In this document: in pieces, positions 47,975 through 58,394 of the stretch
Position numbering within the stretch: the first letter of the stretch is position 1
Layout of the letters: each line of letters starts with the position of its first letter
Origin: an uncultured Bacteroidota bacterium
Lineage (GTDB): Bacteria; Bacteroidota; Bacteroidia; Flavobacteriales; Flavobacteriaceae
DNA length: 64,000 nucleotides
Reading direction: 5' to 3'
Assembly (NCBI GenBank): GCA_903913315.1
Contig: CAIWKX010000045.1
Location: forward strand, 1-64,000
The notes under the pieces: model-generated
The model's database searches: none
Told to the model about the DNA's origin: nothing
The model's input: only the letters and a program-made list of their open reading frames with translations
Program-made: the position numbers and the translations under genes

Positions 47975-48976
47975 TTGAAATTGAAAAATAATCTACAACA
48001 CATTACTGTATCCAATTTCACTACCGAATCAGGGGTGTTATATCCCACTGTTAAACTAAGCTATCACGTTTTTGGTGTAGACTTATATAAGGCACCTGTA
48101 GTTTTAATCAATCATGCCTTAACGGGAAATTCTAATGCAACGGGATTAAAAGGATGGTGGAATGATTTAATCGGTGAGACTAAAACAATTGATACGCAAA
48201 AATACTCGGTTCTAGCTTTTAATGTTCCTGGAAATGGAATGGACAACAACATCATTGATTCCTATAATGATTTTACTGCTAGAGATATTGCTCGATTATT
48301 TATCTACGGAATTAACTATTTAGAAATCGAACAGCTCTTTGCTATTGTCGGCGGTTCAGTTGTCGGCGGGATAGGATGGGAAATGGTAGCGTTATCTCCA
48401 AAAATTGCAAAAAACTTTATTCCTATCGCTACAGATTGGAAGGCTACAGATTGGATAATAGCCAATTGTTTTTTGCAAGAACAAATCCTTTTAAACTCCT
48501 CCCAACCAATAGAAGACGCAAGAACACATGCCATGTTGTGTTACAGAACGCCAGAATCATTAAAAGAAAAATTCAATACATCTTATAACTCTAATTTGGA
48601 GAATTTCTCGGTAGAAAGTTGGTTAATGCATCATGGAGAAAAGTTGCAAAAGAGATTCCAACTTGCTGCTTATAAAATGATGAATCATGTATTAAAATCA
48701 ATTGATATTACACGTAACAGAGGCTCTTTTGAAGAGGTTGTCTCTGCCATCGAAGCCAATATCTACCTTGTTGCAATTGATTCTGATTTGTTTTTTACTT
48801 CAAATGAAAGCAAAAATACCTATAAAGAAATACTCAAATTAAAGAAAAATGTAAGTTATCATGAAATTAAATCAATTCATGGACACGATGCTTTTTTAAT
48901 AGAATACAATCAGTTAAACACTATACTTTCCTCAATATTTAAATTCTCAAATCAACCTTGCTATGAATGTATTTGA
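47975..48976 (+). CDS. metX: Homoserine O-acetyltransferase-like alpha/beta hydrolase (TTG start at 47975 or 47981)
   Basis: INHALTGNSNATG, VGGSVVGGIGWEMVALSP nucleophile elbow, IHGHDAFLIEY; under SAM riboswitch, followed by hom and metZ. Confidence 0.85.
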   Translation: MKLKNNLQHITVSNFTTESGVLYPTVKLSYHVFGVDLYKAPVVLINHALTGNSNATGLKGWWNDLIGETKTIDTQKYSVLAFNVPGNGMDNNIIDSYNDFTARDIARLFIYGINYLEIEQLFAIVGGSVVGGIGWEMVALSPKIAKNFIPIATDWKATDWIIANCFLQEQILLNSSQPIEDARTHAMLCYRTPESLKEKFNTSYNSNLENFSVESWLMHHGEKLQKRFQLAAYKMMNHVLKSIDITRNRGSFEEVVSAIEANIYLVAIDSDLFFTSNESKNTYKEILKLKKNVSYHEIKSIHGHDAFLIEYNQLNTILSSIFKFSNQPCYECI

Positions 48977-50096
48977 AGTTATAAAACCAACTCAAGACCC
49001 CAAAAAAGAAAACCAAGTTAAAAAAGTAAATATTGCTATTTTTGGACATGGTCTTGTGGGCGGAACATTGATTAATCAAATTCTGGATTCTTTCGAAAAA
49101 ATTATAAAAAGAAGAGATATTAAACTTTCTGTGTTTGCTATTGCTAATTCTAAGCATATTATTTTTAATAAAGAAGGATTTGATACAAATTGGAGGTCAG
49201 ATATTGAGACTAAAGGGAATCATTACACCGTTTTCGATGTCATATCTTATGCCAAAGAGCATCATCTAGAAAATTTAATTGCTGTGGATAACACCGCAAG
49301 TAGCTCTTTTGTTGAAAATTATATTCCATTAGTCGAAAATGGATTTGATTTGGTTTCTTCGAATAAGATTGCTAACACCTTGAGTTATTCATTTTATAAA
49401 GAAGTGCGAAATGTTTTAGAAGAAAAACAAAAAAAATATCTTTATGAAACCAATGTTGGAGCAGGTTTGCCTCTTATTGATACTATAAAACTTTTGCATC
49501 TTTCAGGAGAGAATATTACTAAAATAAAAGGAGTTTTTTCAGGGACATTAAGCTATCTGTTCAACAATTATTCTATTCAAGAACGATCTTTTAGTGAGAT
49601 TTTAAAAGAAGCAATTGCTAATGGATACACTGAGCCGGACCCTCGTGAAGATTTATGTGGAAATGATGTAGGGAGAAAATTATTGGTTTTAGCCAGAGAA
49701 TTAGATCTTCAAAACGAGTTTGATGAAATCAATATTGAAAACTTAATTCAAGAACATTTAAGAGGCGTAACTAAGGAAGAATTCTTAAATCGATTAGAGG
49801 AGTTAGATGAAAAATATAGCACTATAAAAAGGAATCAAAAAGCAAATCATGTGCTACGCTATGTAGGTGAATTATCGGGTGATTTGCAACAAGACAAAGG
49901 AAATTTAGAAGTAAAATTAGTTTCTATCCCACAAAATAGCGCTCTAGGTCAATTGCAAGGTTCTGATTCTTATTTTGAAATTTACACTGAATCCTATGGA
50001 GATAGACCTATCGTGATTCAAGGTGCTGGTGCTGGTTCGGCAGTTACTGCTAGAGGAGTTTTTGGAGATATTTTAAGATTGTCAGACAAAGGATAA
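48963..50096 (+). CDS. hom: Homoserine dehydrogenase
   Basis: VNIAIFGHGLVGGTLINQI, YETNVGAGLPLIDT, GVFSGTLSYLFN, GYTEPDPREDLCGNDVGRKLLVLARE. Confidence 0.94.
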   Translation: MNVFEVIKPTQDPKKENQVKKVNIAIFGHGLVGGTLINQILDSFEKIIKRRDIKLSVFAIANSKHIIFNKEGFDTNWRSDIETKGNHYTVFDVISYAKEHHLENLIAVDNTASSSFVENYIPLVENGFDLVSSNKIANTLSYSFYKEVRNVLEEKQKKYLYETNVGAGLPLIDTIKLLHLSGENITKIKGVFSGTLSYLFNNYSIQERSFSEILKEAIANGYTEPDPREDLCGNDVGRKLLVLARELDLQNEFDEINIENLIQEHLRGVTKEEFLNRLEELDEKYSTIKRNQKANHVLRYVGELSGDLQQDKGNLEVKLVSIPQNSALGQLQGSDSYFEIYTESYGDRPIVIQGAGAGSAVTARGVFGDILRLSDKG

Positions 50097-50099
50097 ATT

Positions 50100-50525
50100 A
50101 TGAAAATAACACTTAACAGAGTAAACGACAACTACCACTTTCAACTAAAAAATGAACGTGGACATATAGTAGATATTGACAATCGCTCCGAATTTGGAGG
50201 TGATGATTTAGGGGCAAGTCCAATGGAATTAATCTTGATGGCAGTTGCAGGTTGTAGTTCGATAGATGTGATTTCAATTCTAAAAAAACAACGACAAGAA
50301 ATCACTTCTTTCAAAGTTGAGGTTGAAGGAGAACGAGTTCAAATTGAAGATGCCAAACCTTTTAAAGAAATTACAGTTGTTTTCTTATTAGAAGGTAAAA
50401 TTGATTCGGAAAAAGCAATCCGAGCAGTTGAATTATCATTTGACAAATACTGTTCAGTTTCCAAAACATTAGAGCCGACAGCAATTATTAAATATAAAGT
50501 AATTTTAAATGACATTGAATTATGA
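50100..50525 (+). CDS. OsmC family protein
   Basis: GASPMELILMAVAGCSSIDVISILKKQRQ; VELSFDKYCSVSKTL. Confidence 0.9.
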   Translation: MKITLNRVNDNYHFQLKNERGHIVDIDNRSEFGGDDLGASPMELILMAVAGCSSIDVISILKKQRQEITSFKVEVEGERVQIEDAKPFKEITVVFLLEGKIDSEKAIRAVELSFDKYCSVSKTLEPTAIIKYKVILNDIEL

Positions 50526-51694
50526 GCGAACAAGAATTTGGTTTTGAAACTGAAGCCATACGGACTCAAATAGAACGTACTCAATACTTAGAACATTCTG
50601 TTCCATTATATATTTCTTCTAGTTTTGTGTTTGAAGATGCCGAAGATATGCGTGCTTCTTTCACGGAAGAAAAAGACCGCAATATTTACAGTAGATTCAG
50701 CAATCCAAATACATCTGAATTTGTAGAAAAGATTTGCAAAATGGAAGGAGCAGATGCGGGTTATGCTTTCGCAACAGGAATGGCGGCTATTTACTCAACT
50801 TTTGCTGCTTTATTAAATTCTGGAGATCATATCGTTTCTGCTGGAAGTGTGTTTGGATCGACTCATGCTTTGTTTACAACTTATTTTCCAAAATGGAATA
50901 TCACCACTTCTTATTTTGATATCAATAAACCCGAAACAATAGAAAGTTTTATTACATCAAATACCAAAATCCTTTATGCAGAATCGCCTACTAATCCGGC
51001 AGTAGATATTATTGATTTAGAATTGTTGGGCTCTATTGCTAAAAAACATAACCTACTATTAATTATTGATAATTGTTTTGCCACACCATATATACAACAA
51101 CCAATTAAGTTTGGAGCTGACCTAGTGGTACATTCGGCTACAAAATTAATTGATGGTCAAGGAAGAGTTCTAGGTGGAGTTACCGTTGGAAGAGAAGATA
51201 TAATTCGCCAGATTTATTTGTTTTCAAGAAATACAGGACCTTCCTTATCTCCTTTCAATGCTTGGATTTTATCTAAAAGTTTAGAAACTTTAGCAGTTCG
51301 CGTTGAAAAACATTCTGAGAATGCCTTGAAAGTGGCAGAGTTTTTAGAAAATCATTCCAATGTAAAACTAGTAAAATATCCTTTCTTGAAATCGCATCCA
51401 CAATATGAAATTGCCAAAAAACAAATGCGTTTAGGAGGCAATATTGTAGCTTTCGAAATTAAAGGTGGAATTGAAGCTGGGCGACAGTTTTTAGACAAAA
51501 TTCAAATGTGTTCTCTTTCTGCTAATTTAGGAGATACTCGAACCATAGTAACCCATCCGGCTTCTACAACACATAGTAAATTAACAGTTGAAGAACGTTT
51601 GGCAGTAAGTATCACCGATGGATTAGTGCGAGTTTCGGTTGGGTTGGAATCTGTAATTGATGTTATAAATGATTTAGACCAAGCATTAAAATAA
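50522..51694 (+). CDS. metZ: PLP-dependent O-succinyl/O-acetylhomoserine sulfhydrylase
   Basis: NIYSRFSNPNTSEFVEKICKMEGADAGYAFATGMAAI; ADLVVHSATKLIDGQGRVLGGV. Confidence 0.92.
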   Translation: MSEQEFGFETEAIRTQIERTQYLEHSVPLYISSSFVFEDAEDMRASFTEEKDRNIYSRFSNPNTSEFVEKICKMEGADAGYAFATGMAAIYSTFAALLNSGDHIVSAGSVFGSTHALFTTYFPKWNITTSYFDINKPETIESFITSNTKILYAESPTNPAVDIIDLELLGSIAKKHNLLLIIDNCFATPYIQQPIKFGADLVVHSATKLIDGQGRVLGGVTVGREDIIRQIYLFSRNTGPSLSPFNAWILSKSLETLAVRVEKHSENALKVAEFLENHSNVKLVKYPFLKSHPQYEIAKKQMRLGGNIVAFEIKGGIEAGRQFLDKIQMCSLSANLGDTRTIVTHPASTTHSKLTVEERLAVSITDGLVRVSVGLESVIDVINDLDQALK

Positions 51695-51721
51695 ATTATA
51701 GAAAAGGTTAACTAAAGTATA

Positions 51722-51729
51722 GTAGTTTT
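51722..51729 (+). promoter_or_regulatory. -7 box upstream of metH N-terminal domain gene
   Basis: TAGTTTTG matches TAnnTTTG about 29 nt before ATG 51758. Confidence 0.45.
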
Positions 51730-51757
51730 GCAGTATCTAAAGTGACAAAATAAAAAT

Positions 51758-52759
51758 ATGTTAAAAATACAACAAGCAATAAAAGAAAGAATCCTAGTCC
51801 TAGACGGAGCTATGGGAACGATGTTACAACGCAACAACTTCTCCGAAGAAGATTTTCGTGGTGAGCGTTTCAAAGATTTTCCACATCCATTAAAAGGGAA
51901 TAACGATTTACTTTCGATCACACAACCAGACGCTGTAAAGCATGTCCACCGTTTGTATTTTCAAGCAGGTGCCGATATCGTTGAAACCAATACATTTTCA
52001 GGAACTACAATTGGAATGGCTGATTATCATTTGGAAGATTTAGTTTACGAACTAAATTACGAATCCGCTAAAATAGCACGCCAAGTTGCAGATGAATTTC
52101 TTGACCGACCACGTTTTGTAGCAGGTTCTATAGGGCCAACAAACAGAACAGCTTCCATGTCACCCGATGTAAATGACCCTGGTTATCGTGCTGTTACCTT
52201 TGATGATTTAAAAGTTGCATACAAACAACAAGTTGAAGCTTTAATAGATGGTGGTTGCGATGTTTTATTAGTCGAAACTATTTTCGATACCCTAAACGCT
52301 AAAGCAGCACTTTTCGCAATTGAAGAAGTGAAAGAGAATAGAAATATTGATATTCCAGTAATGGTTTCAGGAACAATTACAGATGCTTCGGGAAGAACAC
52401 TATCAGGTCAAACTGTTGAAGCGTTTTTAATATCAATTTCACATATTCCATTGTTAAGTATAGGATTCAATTGTGCTCTTGGAGCTGATCAATTAAAACC
52501 TTATTTAAAACGTTTGGCAATGAATACGCAATTGAATATTTCGGCACATCCAAACGCAGGTTTACCTAATGCATTTGGACAATACGACCAAACACCATTA
52601 GAAATGCAAGCCTTAATAAGAGAATACCTAAAAGATAATTTAGTAAACATAATAGGTGGATGTTGTGGAACAACGCCCGAACACATCAAAGCAATTGCAG
52701 ATGTTGCCAAAGAATTCAAACCACGTATGGCAGTGACAAGTCGCGAATTGTCTGTGTAA
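51758..52759 (+). CDS. Homocysteine S-methyltransferase domain of split MetH
   Basis: LVLDGAMGTMLQRNNFSEEDFRGERF; GADIVETNTFSGT; GGCCGTTPEHIKAI. Confidence 0.93.
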   Translation: MLKIQQAIKERILVLDGAMGTMLQRNNFSEEDFRGERFKDFPHPLKGNNDLLSITQPDAVKHVHRLYFQAGADIVETNTFSGTTIGMADYHLEDLVYELNYESAKIARQVADEFLDRPRFVAGSIGPTNRTASMSPDVNDPGYRAVTFDDLKVAYKQQVEALIDGGCDVLLVETIFDTLNAKAALFAIEEVKENRNIDIPVMVSGTITDASGRTLSGQTVEAFLISISHIPLLSIGFNCALGADQLKPYLKRLAMNTQLNISAHPNAGLPNAFGQYDQTPLEMQALIREYLKDNLVNIIGGCCGTTPEHIKAIADVAKEFKPRMAVTSRELSV

Positions 52760-52781
52760 GAAGAAGCAAAATAAAATATAA

Positions 52782-55457
52782 ATGTCAAGAACAAACAAAA
52801 TAAATTTACAACTTTCAGGCTTAGAACCGCTTTTTGTTGATGAAAATTCAATTTTCGTAAACGTTGGAGAACGCACTAATGTTACAGGTTCTCGCAAATT
52901 TCTTCGACTAATTAAAGAAGAAAAATATGATGAAGCACTTTCTGTTGCTAGAGAACAAGTAGAAGGAGGTGCACAAATCATAGACGTTAATATGGATGAA
53001 GGTATGTTGGATGGCGTTTATGCCATGACCAAATTCTTAAATCTAATTGCTGCTGAACCCGATATTGCTAGAGTTCCTGTGATGATTGACAGTTCCAAAT
53101 GGGAAATCATCGAAGCTGGATTGAAAGTGATACAAGGAAAAGGTGTTGTAAATTCCATTTCACTTAAAGAAGGAGAAGAAGCATTTATTCATCATGCGAA
53201 GTTGATAAAAAGATACGGAGCAGCAGTAATCGTTATGGCTTTTGATGAAGACGGCCAAGCCGATACTTACGAAAGACGCATCGAAATTTGTAAAAGAAGT
53301 TATGATATTTTGGTTAACGAAGTTCATTTTCCAGCACATGACATCATTTTCGATCCCAATATTTTTCCAGTTGCCACTGGAATGGACGAACATAAATTGA
53401 ATGCCTTAGATTTTTTTAGAGCTACAAAATGGATACGAGAAAATCTGCCATATGCTAATATTTCTGGAGGTGTGAGTAATGTTTCATTTTCGTTTCGTGG
53501 GAATGATAAAGTGCGTGAAGCAATGCATTCTGCTTTTCTTTATCATGCCATCAAAAATGGAATGACCATGGGAATTGTAAATCCAGAAATGCTTGAGATT
53601 TATGATGAAATTGACCCAATTCTTTTGGAACATGTTGAAGATGTTTTATTGAACAGAAGAGACGATGCTACTGAAAGATTATTAGATTTAGCTGAAACCT
53701 TCAAAGGAGATTTTAAAGTTAATGAAAAAGCCATTCAAGAATGGCGCAACGGTTCCGTTCAAGAGCGATTAACTCATTCGTTAGTAAAAGGAATTGACGA
53801 ATTTATAGAAATTGATGTTGAAGAAGCACGTTTAACTTCTGAAAAAGCAATTGAAGTTATCGAAGTAAACTTAATGGCAGGAATGAATGTCGTTGGTGAT
53901 TTATTCGGAAGCGGAAAAATGTTTTTGCCTCAAGTAGTGAAATCGGCTCGTGTAATGAAGAAAGCCGTTGCTTATTTATTACCATTTATTGAAGCGCAAA
54001 AAGATGGAAAATCATCTTCGGCAGGAAAAGTCTTGATGGCAACTGTTAAAGGTGATGTTCATGATATTGGAAAAAATATTGTAGCCGTAGTTTTGGGTTG
54101 CAATAACTTTGAAATAATTGATTTAGGAGTTATGGTACCGCCCGAAAAAATCATTCAAGCGGCAATAGAGCATAACGTAGATATTATTGGATTGAGCGGA
54201 TTAATCACGCCTTCGCTTGATGAAATGGTTTATTTGGCTAAAGAATTAGATAAATTAAATATCAAAATTCCAATTATGATTGGTGGTGCAACTACTTCTC
54301 GAGCGCATACTGCCGTGAAAATTGCTCCAGAATACAAAGAAACAGTTATTCATGTAAATGATGCCTCGCGTGCTGTAACGGTAGCAAGTAATTTGCTGCA
54401 AGCAGAAACCAAAGAAGGTTATGCAAAAGCCATTCGTGAAGAATATGATAATTTGCGTGAAGGTTATTTGAACAGAAGTAGAGATAAAAATTATCTTTCT
54501 ATTGAAGAAGCACGTAAAAACAAATTACAATTGGATTGGAACAATTTCAATCCAGTAAAACCAAATTTCATCGGAACAAAAACCGTTGAAGTTGAATTAT
54601 CAGAACTAGTTGATTTTATTGATTGGACACCCTTTTTTCAATCGTGGGAATTGCACGGAAAATATCCAGCAATTTTAAAAGATGAAATTGTTGGAGAACA
54701 AGCCACAAATCTGTTTGAAGATGCTCAAAAAATGTTAAGTCAAATAGTTTCTGAAAAATGGTTGACTGCCAAAGGAATTCTTGGAATTTTCCCAGCAAAT
54801 CAAATAAACGAAGATGATATAGAGATTAGTACTCGCGATACACAACTTACCACCTTCTTAACTTTAAGACAACAATCTCAAAAAACTGCAGGTGCACACA
54901 ATATAGCCTTGGCCGATTTTATTGCACCGAAAGATTCAGGAAAGAAAGATTATATGGGCTGTTTTTGTGTAACAACGGGTTTTGGTGTGGATGAAAAAGC
55001 CCTTGAATTTGAAAAACAGTTGGACGATTACAATTCTATTCTGGTTAAAGCTCTGGGAGATAGATTAGCGGAAGCCTTTGCTGAATATTTACACCTAAAA
55101 GTACGCAAAGAACTTTGGGGTTATGCGTCGGAAGAACATTTGTCTAATCAAGAGTTAATCAATGAAGAATACAAAGGAATTCGACCGGCACCTGGGTATC
55201 CTGCTTGCCCCGACCATTTAGAAAAGCCAACTATTTGGAAATTATTAAATGTAGAACAAGAAATAGGAGTAACCTTAACCGAAAGTATGGCAATGTGGCC
55301 AGCAGCATCGGTTTCGGGATATTATTTTGCAAATCCAGAAAGTAAGTATTTTGGTTTAGGAAAAATTAAAGAAGATCAAATAATAGATTATGCCAAACGT
55401 AGAGGCGTTTCTACTGAAGTGGCAACAAAATGGCTTTCGCCAAATATTGCGGATTAA
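52782..55457 (+). CDS. metH: Methionine synthase, pterin-binding / cobalamin / AdoMet-activation domains
   Basis: [47 protein letters not shown] (B12-binding DxHDxG); [12 protein letters not shown]. Confidence 0.97.
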   Translation: MSRTNKINLQLSGLEPLFVDENSIFVNVGERTNVTGSRKFLRLIKEEKYDEALSVAREQVEGGAQIIDVNMDEGMLDGVYAMTKFLNLIAAEPDIARVPVMIDSSKWEIIEAGLKVIQGKGVVNSISLKEGEEAFIHHAKLIKRYGAAVIVMAFDEDGQADTYERRIEICKRSYDILVNEVHFPAHDIIFDPNIFPVATGMDEHKLNALDFFRATKWIRENLPYANISGGVSNVSFSFRGNDKVREAMHSAFLYHAIKNGMTMGIVNPEMLEIYDEIDPILLEHVEDVLLNRRDDATERLLDLAETFKGDFKVNEKAIQEWRNGSVQERLTHSLVKGIDEFIEIDVEEARLTSEKAIEVIEVNLMAGMNVVGDLFGSGKMFLPQVVKSARVMKKAVAYLLPFIEAQKDGKSSSAGKVLMATVKGDVHDIGKNIVAVVLGCNNFEIIDLGVMVPPEKIIQAAIEHNVDIIGLSGLITPSLDEMVYLAKELDKLNIKIPIMIGGATTSRAHTAVKIAPEYKETVIHVNDASRAVTVASNLLQAETKEGYAKAIREEYDNLREGYLNRSRDKNYLSIEEARKNKLQLDWNNFNPVKPNFIGTKTVEVELSELVDFIDWTPFFQSWELHGKYPAILKDEIVGEQATNLFEDAQKMLSQIVSEKWLTAKGILGIFPANQINEDDIEISTRDTQLTTFLTLRQQSQKTAGAHNIALADFIAPKDSGKKDYMGCFCVTTGFGVDEKALEFEKQLDDYNSILVKALGDRLAEAFAEYLHLKVRKELWGYASEEHLSNQELINEEYKGIRPAPGYPACPDHLEKPTIWKLLNVEQEIGVTLTESMAMWPAASVSGYYFANPESKYFGLGKIKEDQIIDYAKRRGVSTEVATKWLSPNIAD

Positions 55458-55478
55458 AAACAGATAACAAATAACAAA

Positions 55479-56435
55479 ATGAAAGTAACTCAACATATAG
55501 AAAATGCTCAAGGAAAACCATTATTTTCTTTTGAGATTCTACCTCCTTTAAAAGGGCAAAATATCCAATCTATTTTTGATAGTATAGACCCATTGATGGA
55601 ATTTAAACCACCATTTATCGATGTAACTTATCATCGTGAAGAGTATGAGTTTAAAGAGCTTCCAAGTGGTTTGTTGCAAAAGAAAGTTGTAAAAAAACGA
55701 CCAGGAACTGTAGGCATTTGTGCAGGGATTCAGAATAAATATTCGGTAGATGCCATTCCTCATATTTTGTGTGGCGGGTTTACTAAAGAAGACACGGAAA
55801 ATCTATTGATTGATTTGGATTTTTTAGGAATTGACAATGTTGTTGCGCTGCGAGGTGATGCTTTGAAAAATGAAACCTATTTTAAACCAGAAAAAGAAGG
55901 AAATGAATATGCATCAGAATTAGTTACTCAAATTAGCAATTTAAATAATGGAATTTATTTGGATGAAGACTTGAAAAATTCAGCTAAAACAAATTTTTGT
56001 ATAGGTGTTGCTGGTTATCCTGAAAAGCACATGGAAGCACCAAGTTTAGATAGTGACATTCATTTTTTAAAAGAAAAAATTAAAAATGGAGCAGAATACA
56101 TTATAACTCAAATGTTTTTTGACAATAAAAAATTCTTCGATTTTATTGATAAATGTAGAACAGCAGGAATTACTGTTCCAATTATTCCAGGATTGAAACC
56201 TATTGCCACTAAAAAACAACTGAATTTAATTCCACATCGATTTAGTTTAGAAATTCCAGACGATTTGATTATGGCAGTTGTAAAGGCAAAAGACAATGAC
56301 CATGTAAAGCAAATTGGCATTGAGTGGTGTCTACAACAAAGTAAAGAATTAGTTGCTGCTGGAATTCCCGTATTACATTATTATTCTATGGGAAAAGCTG
56401 ATAATATTAAGGCTATTGCAAAAGAAGTTTTTTAA
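55479..56435 (+). CDS. metF: Methylenetetrahydrofolate reductase
   Basis: FSFEILPPLKGQNIQSIFDSIDPLMEFKPPFIDVTYHREE; VVALRGDAL; ITQMFFDNKKFFDF. Confidence 0.96.
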   Translation: MKVTQHIENAQGKPLFSFEILPPLKGQNIQSIFDSIDPLMEFKPPFIDVTYHREEYEFKELPSGLLQKKVVKKRPGTVGICAGIQNKYSVDAIPHILCGGFTKEDTENLLIDLDFLGIDNVVALRGDALKNETYFKPEKEGNEYASELVTQISNLNNGIYLDEDLKNSAKTNFCIGVAGYPEKHMEAPSLDSDIHFLKEKIKNGAEYIITQMFFDNKKFFDFIDKCRTAGITVPIIPGLKPIATKKQLNLIPHRFSLEIPDDLIMAVVKAKDNDHVKQIGIEWCLQQSKELVAAGIPVLHYYSMGKADNIKAIAKEVF

Positions 56436-56512
56436 TTGGGTTTACACAAGAATCAAAATGTTAAACTTTCTCTTACTATAATTTAACGAGTTCAAAACAA
56501 ATATATTCTTTT

Positions 56513-56520
56513 ATATTTGT
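56513..56520 (+). promoter_or_regulatory. -7 box upstream of acyloxyacyl hydrolase-like gene
   Basis: TATATTTG. Confidence 0.45.
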
Positions 56521-56539
56521 GCCGCTTAAATAAATTAGA

Positions 56540-57628
56540 ATGAGGAAGTTTTGTTTATTAGTGTTATTAATGTCTTTGACGGGTTTTAGTCAAGATAATA
56601 AAGATAGTGATGCTATAGAAGTTTCTTTTTTCAGAGGAAATGTTATTCCTCATACAACTGATTTATATCATTTACAAGGTCATCCCGACGGAGTATTAAT
56701 GAGTTTTATAAAACAAACTCACGGTAAAAGTGAATGGCAATCCGCATTTAATTTTCCTGATTATGGAGTTTATTTTGAATATCAAAATTACAATAATGAT
56801 TTTCTTGGAAAAGTTTATGGATTAGGAGCTTTGTATAATTTTTATTTTTTAAATAGACATTTAGAACTGAAAGTATCCCAAGGCATAGGGTATGCAACCG
56901 ACCCCTATAATAAAGTGACAAATAGTAAAAACAAGGCATTTGGTTCAATATTAATGGCGAATACCAATGTTGGGTTGTATTACAAAAAAGAAAATATTAT
57001 TGATAAGTTGGGATTTCAGACCGGTTTATTGTTTACTCATTTTTCAAATGGAAGAACTAAAACACCCAATAGTGGTATCAATACATTATTGTTCAATTTA
57101 GGATTGAATTATGATTTTTCTAAAATCACAAAACGAAGTATCGATAGCACTTTAATACAGAAAAGTTATCGAGAATCAATTAAATATAATTTTGTGCTTC
57201 GTTCTGGAGTAAGTGAAAGTCCCGTAATTGGTAGTGGTCAGTATCCATTTTATCATATTGGTTTTTTTGCAGATAAACGGTTGAATCGAAAAAGTGTAAT
57301 ACAATTTGGTACGGAACTTTTTTTAACCAATTATTTAAAAGATTATATTAAATATATGTCCATTGCTTTTCCAGAAAAAAATGTAAGCCCAAATACTGAT
57401 TATAAACGAGTAGGTGTTTTTGCTGGTTATGAATTGAGAGTTAATAGAATTTCACTTGAAGGTCAAATAGGATATTATGTTTATCAGCCTTTTAAAGAGA
57501 CTATTTCAGTATATGATAGAATCGGGTGTAAATATTATTTTAATCCAAAATTATTTGCAGGTTTTTCGGTAAAAACTCATATGTTTGAAGCTGAAGCATT
57601 AGAATTTGGAATAGGAGTAAGATTATAA
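56540..57628 (+). CDS. Acyloxyacyl hydrolase / PagL-like lipid A deacylase
   Basis: Outer-membrane barrel with LLFTHFSNGRTKTPNSGINTLLFNLGLNYDF (PagL-like HxSN motif). Confidence 0.8.
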   Translation: MRKFCLLVLLMSLTGFSQDNKDSDAIEVSFFRGNVIPHTTDLYHLQGHPDGVLMSFIKQTHGKSEWQSAFNFPDYGVYFEYQNYNNDFLGKVYGLGALYNFYFLNRHLELKVSQGIGYATDPYNKVTNSKNKAFGSILMANTNVGLYYKKENIIDKLGFQTGLLFTHFSNGRTKTPNSGINTLLFNLGLNYDFSKITKRSIDSTLIQKSYRESIKYNFVLRSGVSESPVIGSGQYPFYHIGFFADKRLNRKSVIQFGTELFLTNYLKDYIKYMSIAFPEKNVSPNTDYKRVGVFAGYELRVNRISLEGQIGYYVYQPFKETISVYDRIGCKYYFNPKLFAGFSVKTHMFEAEALEFGIGVRL

Positions 57629-57637
57629 AGAAAAGCA

Positions 57638-58387
57638 ATGAAAAAATGTATTTTAGTAGTAAGTCTCCTATTGGTTTTTATTTCTTGCGAAAAACCGAGT
57701 GAATGTATTGAAAATACAGGGGATATTGTAAAAAGAACTATTCCAGTAAATCCGTTTGCCAGAATTAAAATATATAAAGGTATAGCTGTAGTAATTACGC
57801 AAGGAGATATATTCAAAGTTGAGGTGCAAAGCGGAAGCAATATTATAGATAATATTGAAATGGATCAAGTTGGTGATCAATTGATTTTTAAGGACAATAC
57901 TACTTGCAATTGGTTGAGATCTTATGGACAAACTATAGTTTATATAACAACTCCCACACTTTCAGAAATTTATTCAAAAACCGATAGAGATATTAGTTGC
58001 AATGGTGTTTTAACTTATCCCGTTATTAGAGTCTATGCGTTAGATGTAGATGGAGATGGTGAAGATGCTGCGGGTACAGGAGATTTTCATTTGAATGTCA
58101 ATAATTCTCAATTAGTAATAGAAAACAACAATGTTTCTAGGTATTATATTTCTGGTAATACAGATGAAGCACTTTTAAATTTCTATGCTGGTGATGGTCG
58201 TATAGAAGCTCCAAATTTAATTGCACAATCTATCAAAGTTTACGATAGAGGTTCTAATGATATGATTGTAAGACCAATTCAAAGTATTACAGGAACTATG
58301 GTTAGCACAGGGAATATAATATTGATGGACCACCCTCCAATAGTTGATGTACAACAATTGTATATGGGGCATATTATTTATAATTAG
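57638..58387 (+). CDS. Head GIN domain-containing lipoprotein (DUF2807-like)
   Basis: Lipobox VFISCEKPSEC; RTIPVNPFARIKIYKGIAVVITQGDIFKVEVQSGSNIIDNIE. Confidence 0.85.
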   Translation: MKKCILVVSLLLVFISCEKPSECIENTGDIVKRTIPVNPFARIKIYKGIAVVITQGDIFKVEVQSGSNIIDNIEMDQVGDQLIFKDNTTCNWLRSYGQTIVYITTPTLSEIYSKTDRDISCNGVLTYPVIRVYALDVDGDGEDAAGTGDFHLNVNNSQLVIENNNVSRYYISGNTDEALLNFYAGDGRIEAPNLIAQSIKVYDRGSNDMIVRPIQSITGTMVSTGNIILMDHPPIVDVQQLYMGHIIYN

Positions 58388-58394
58388 ACACTTA

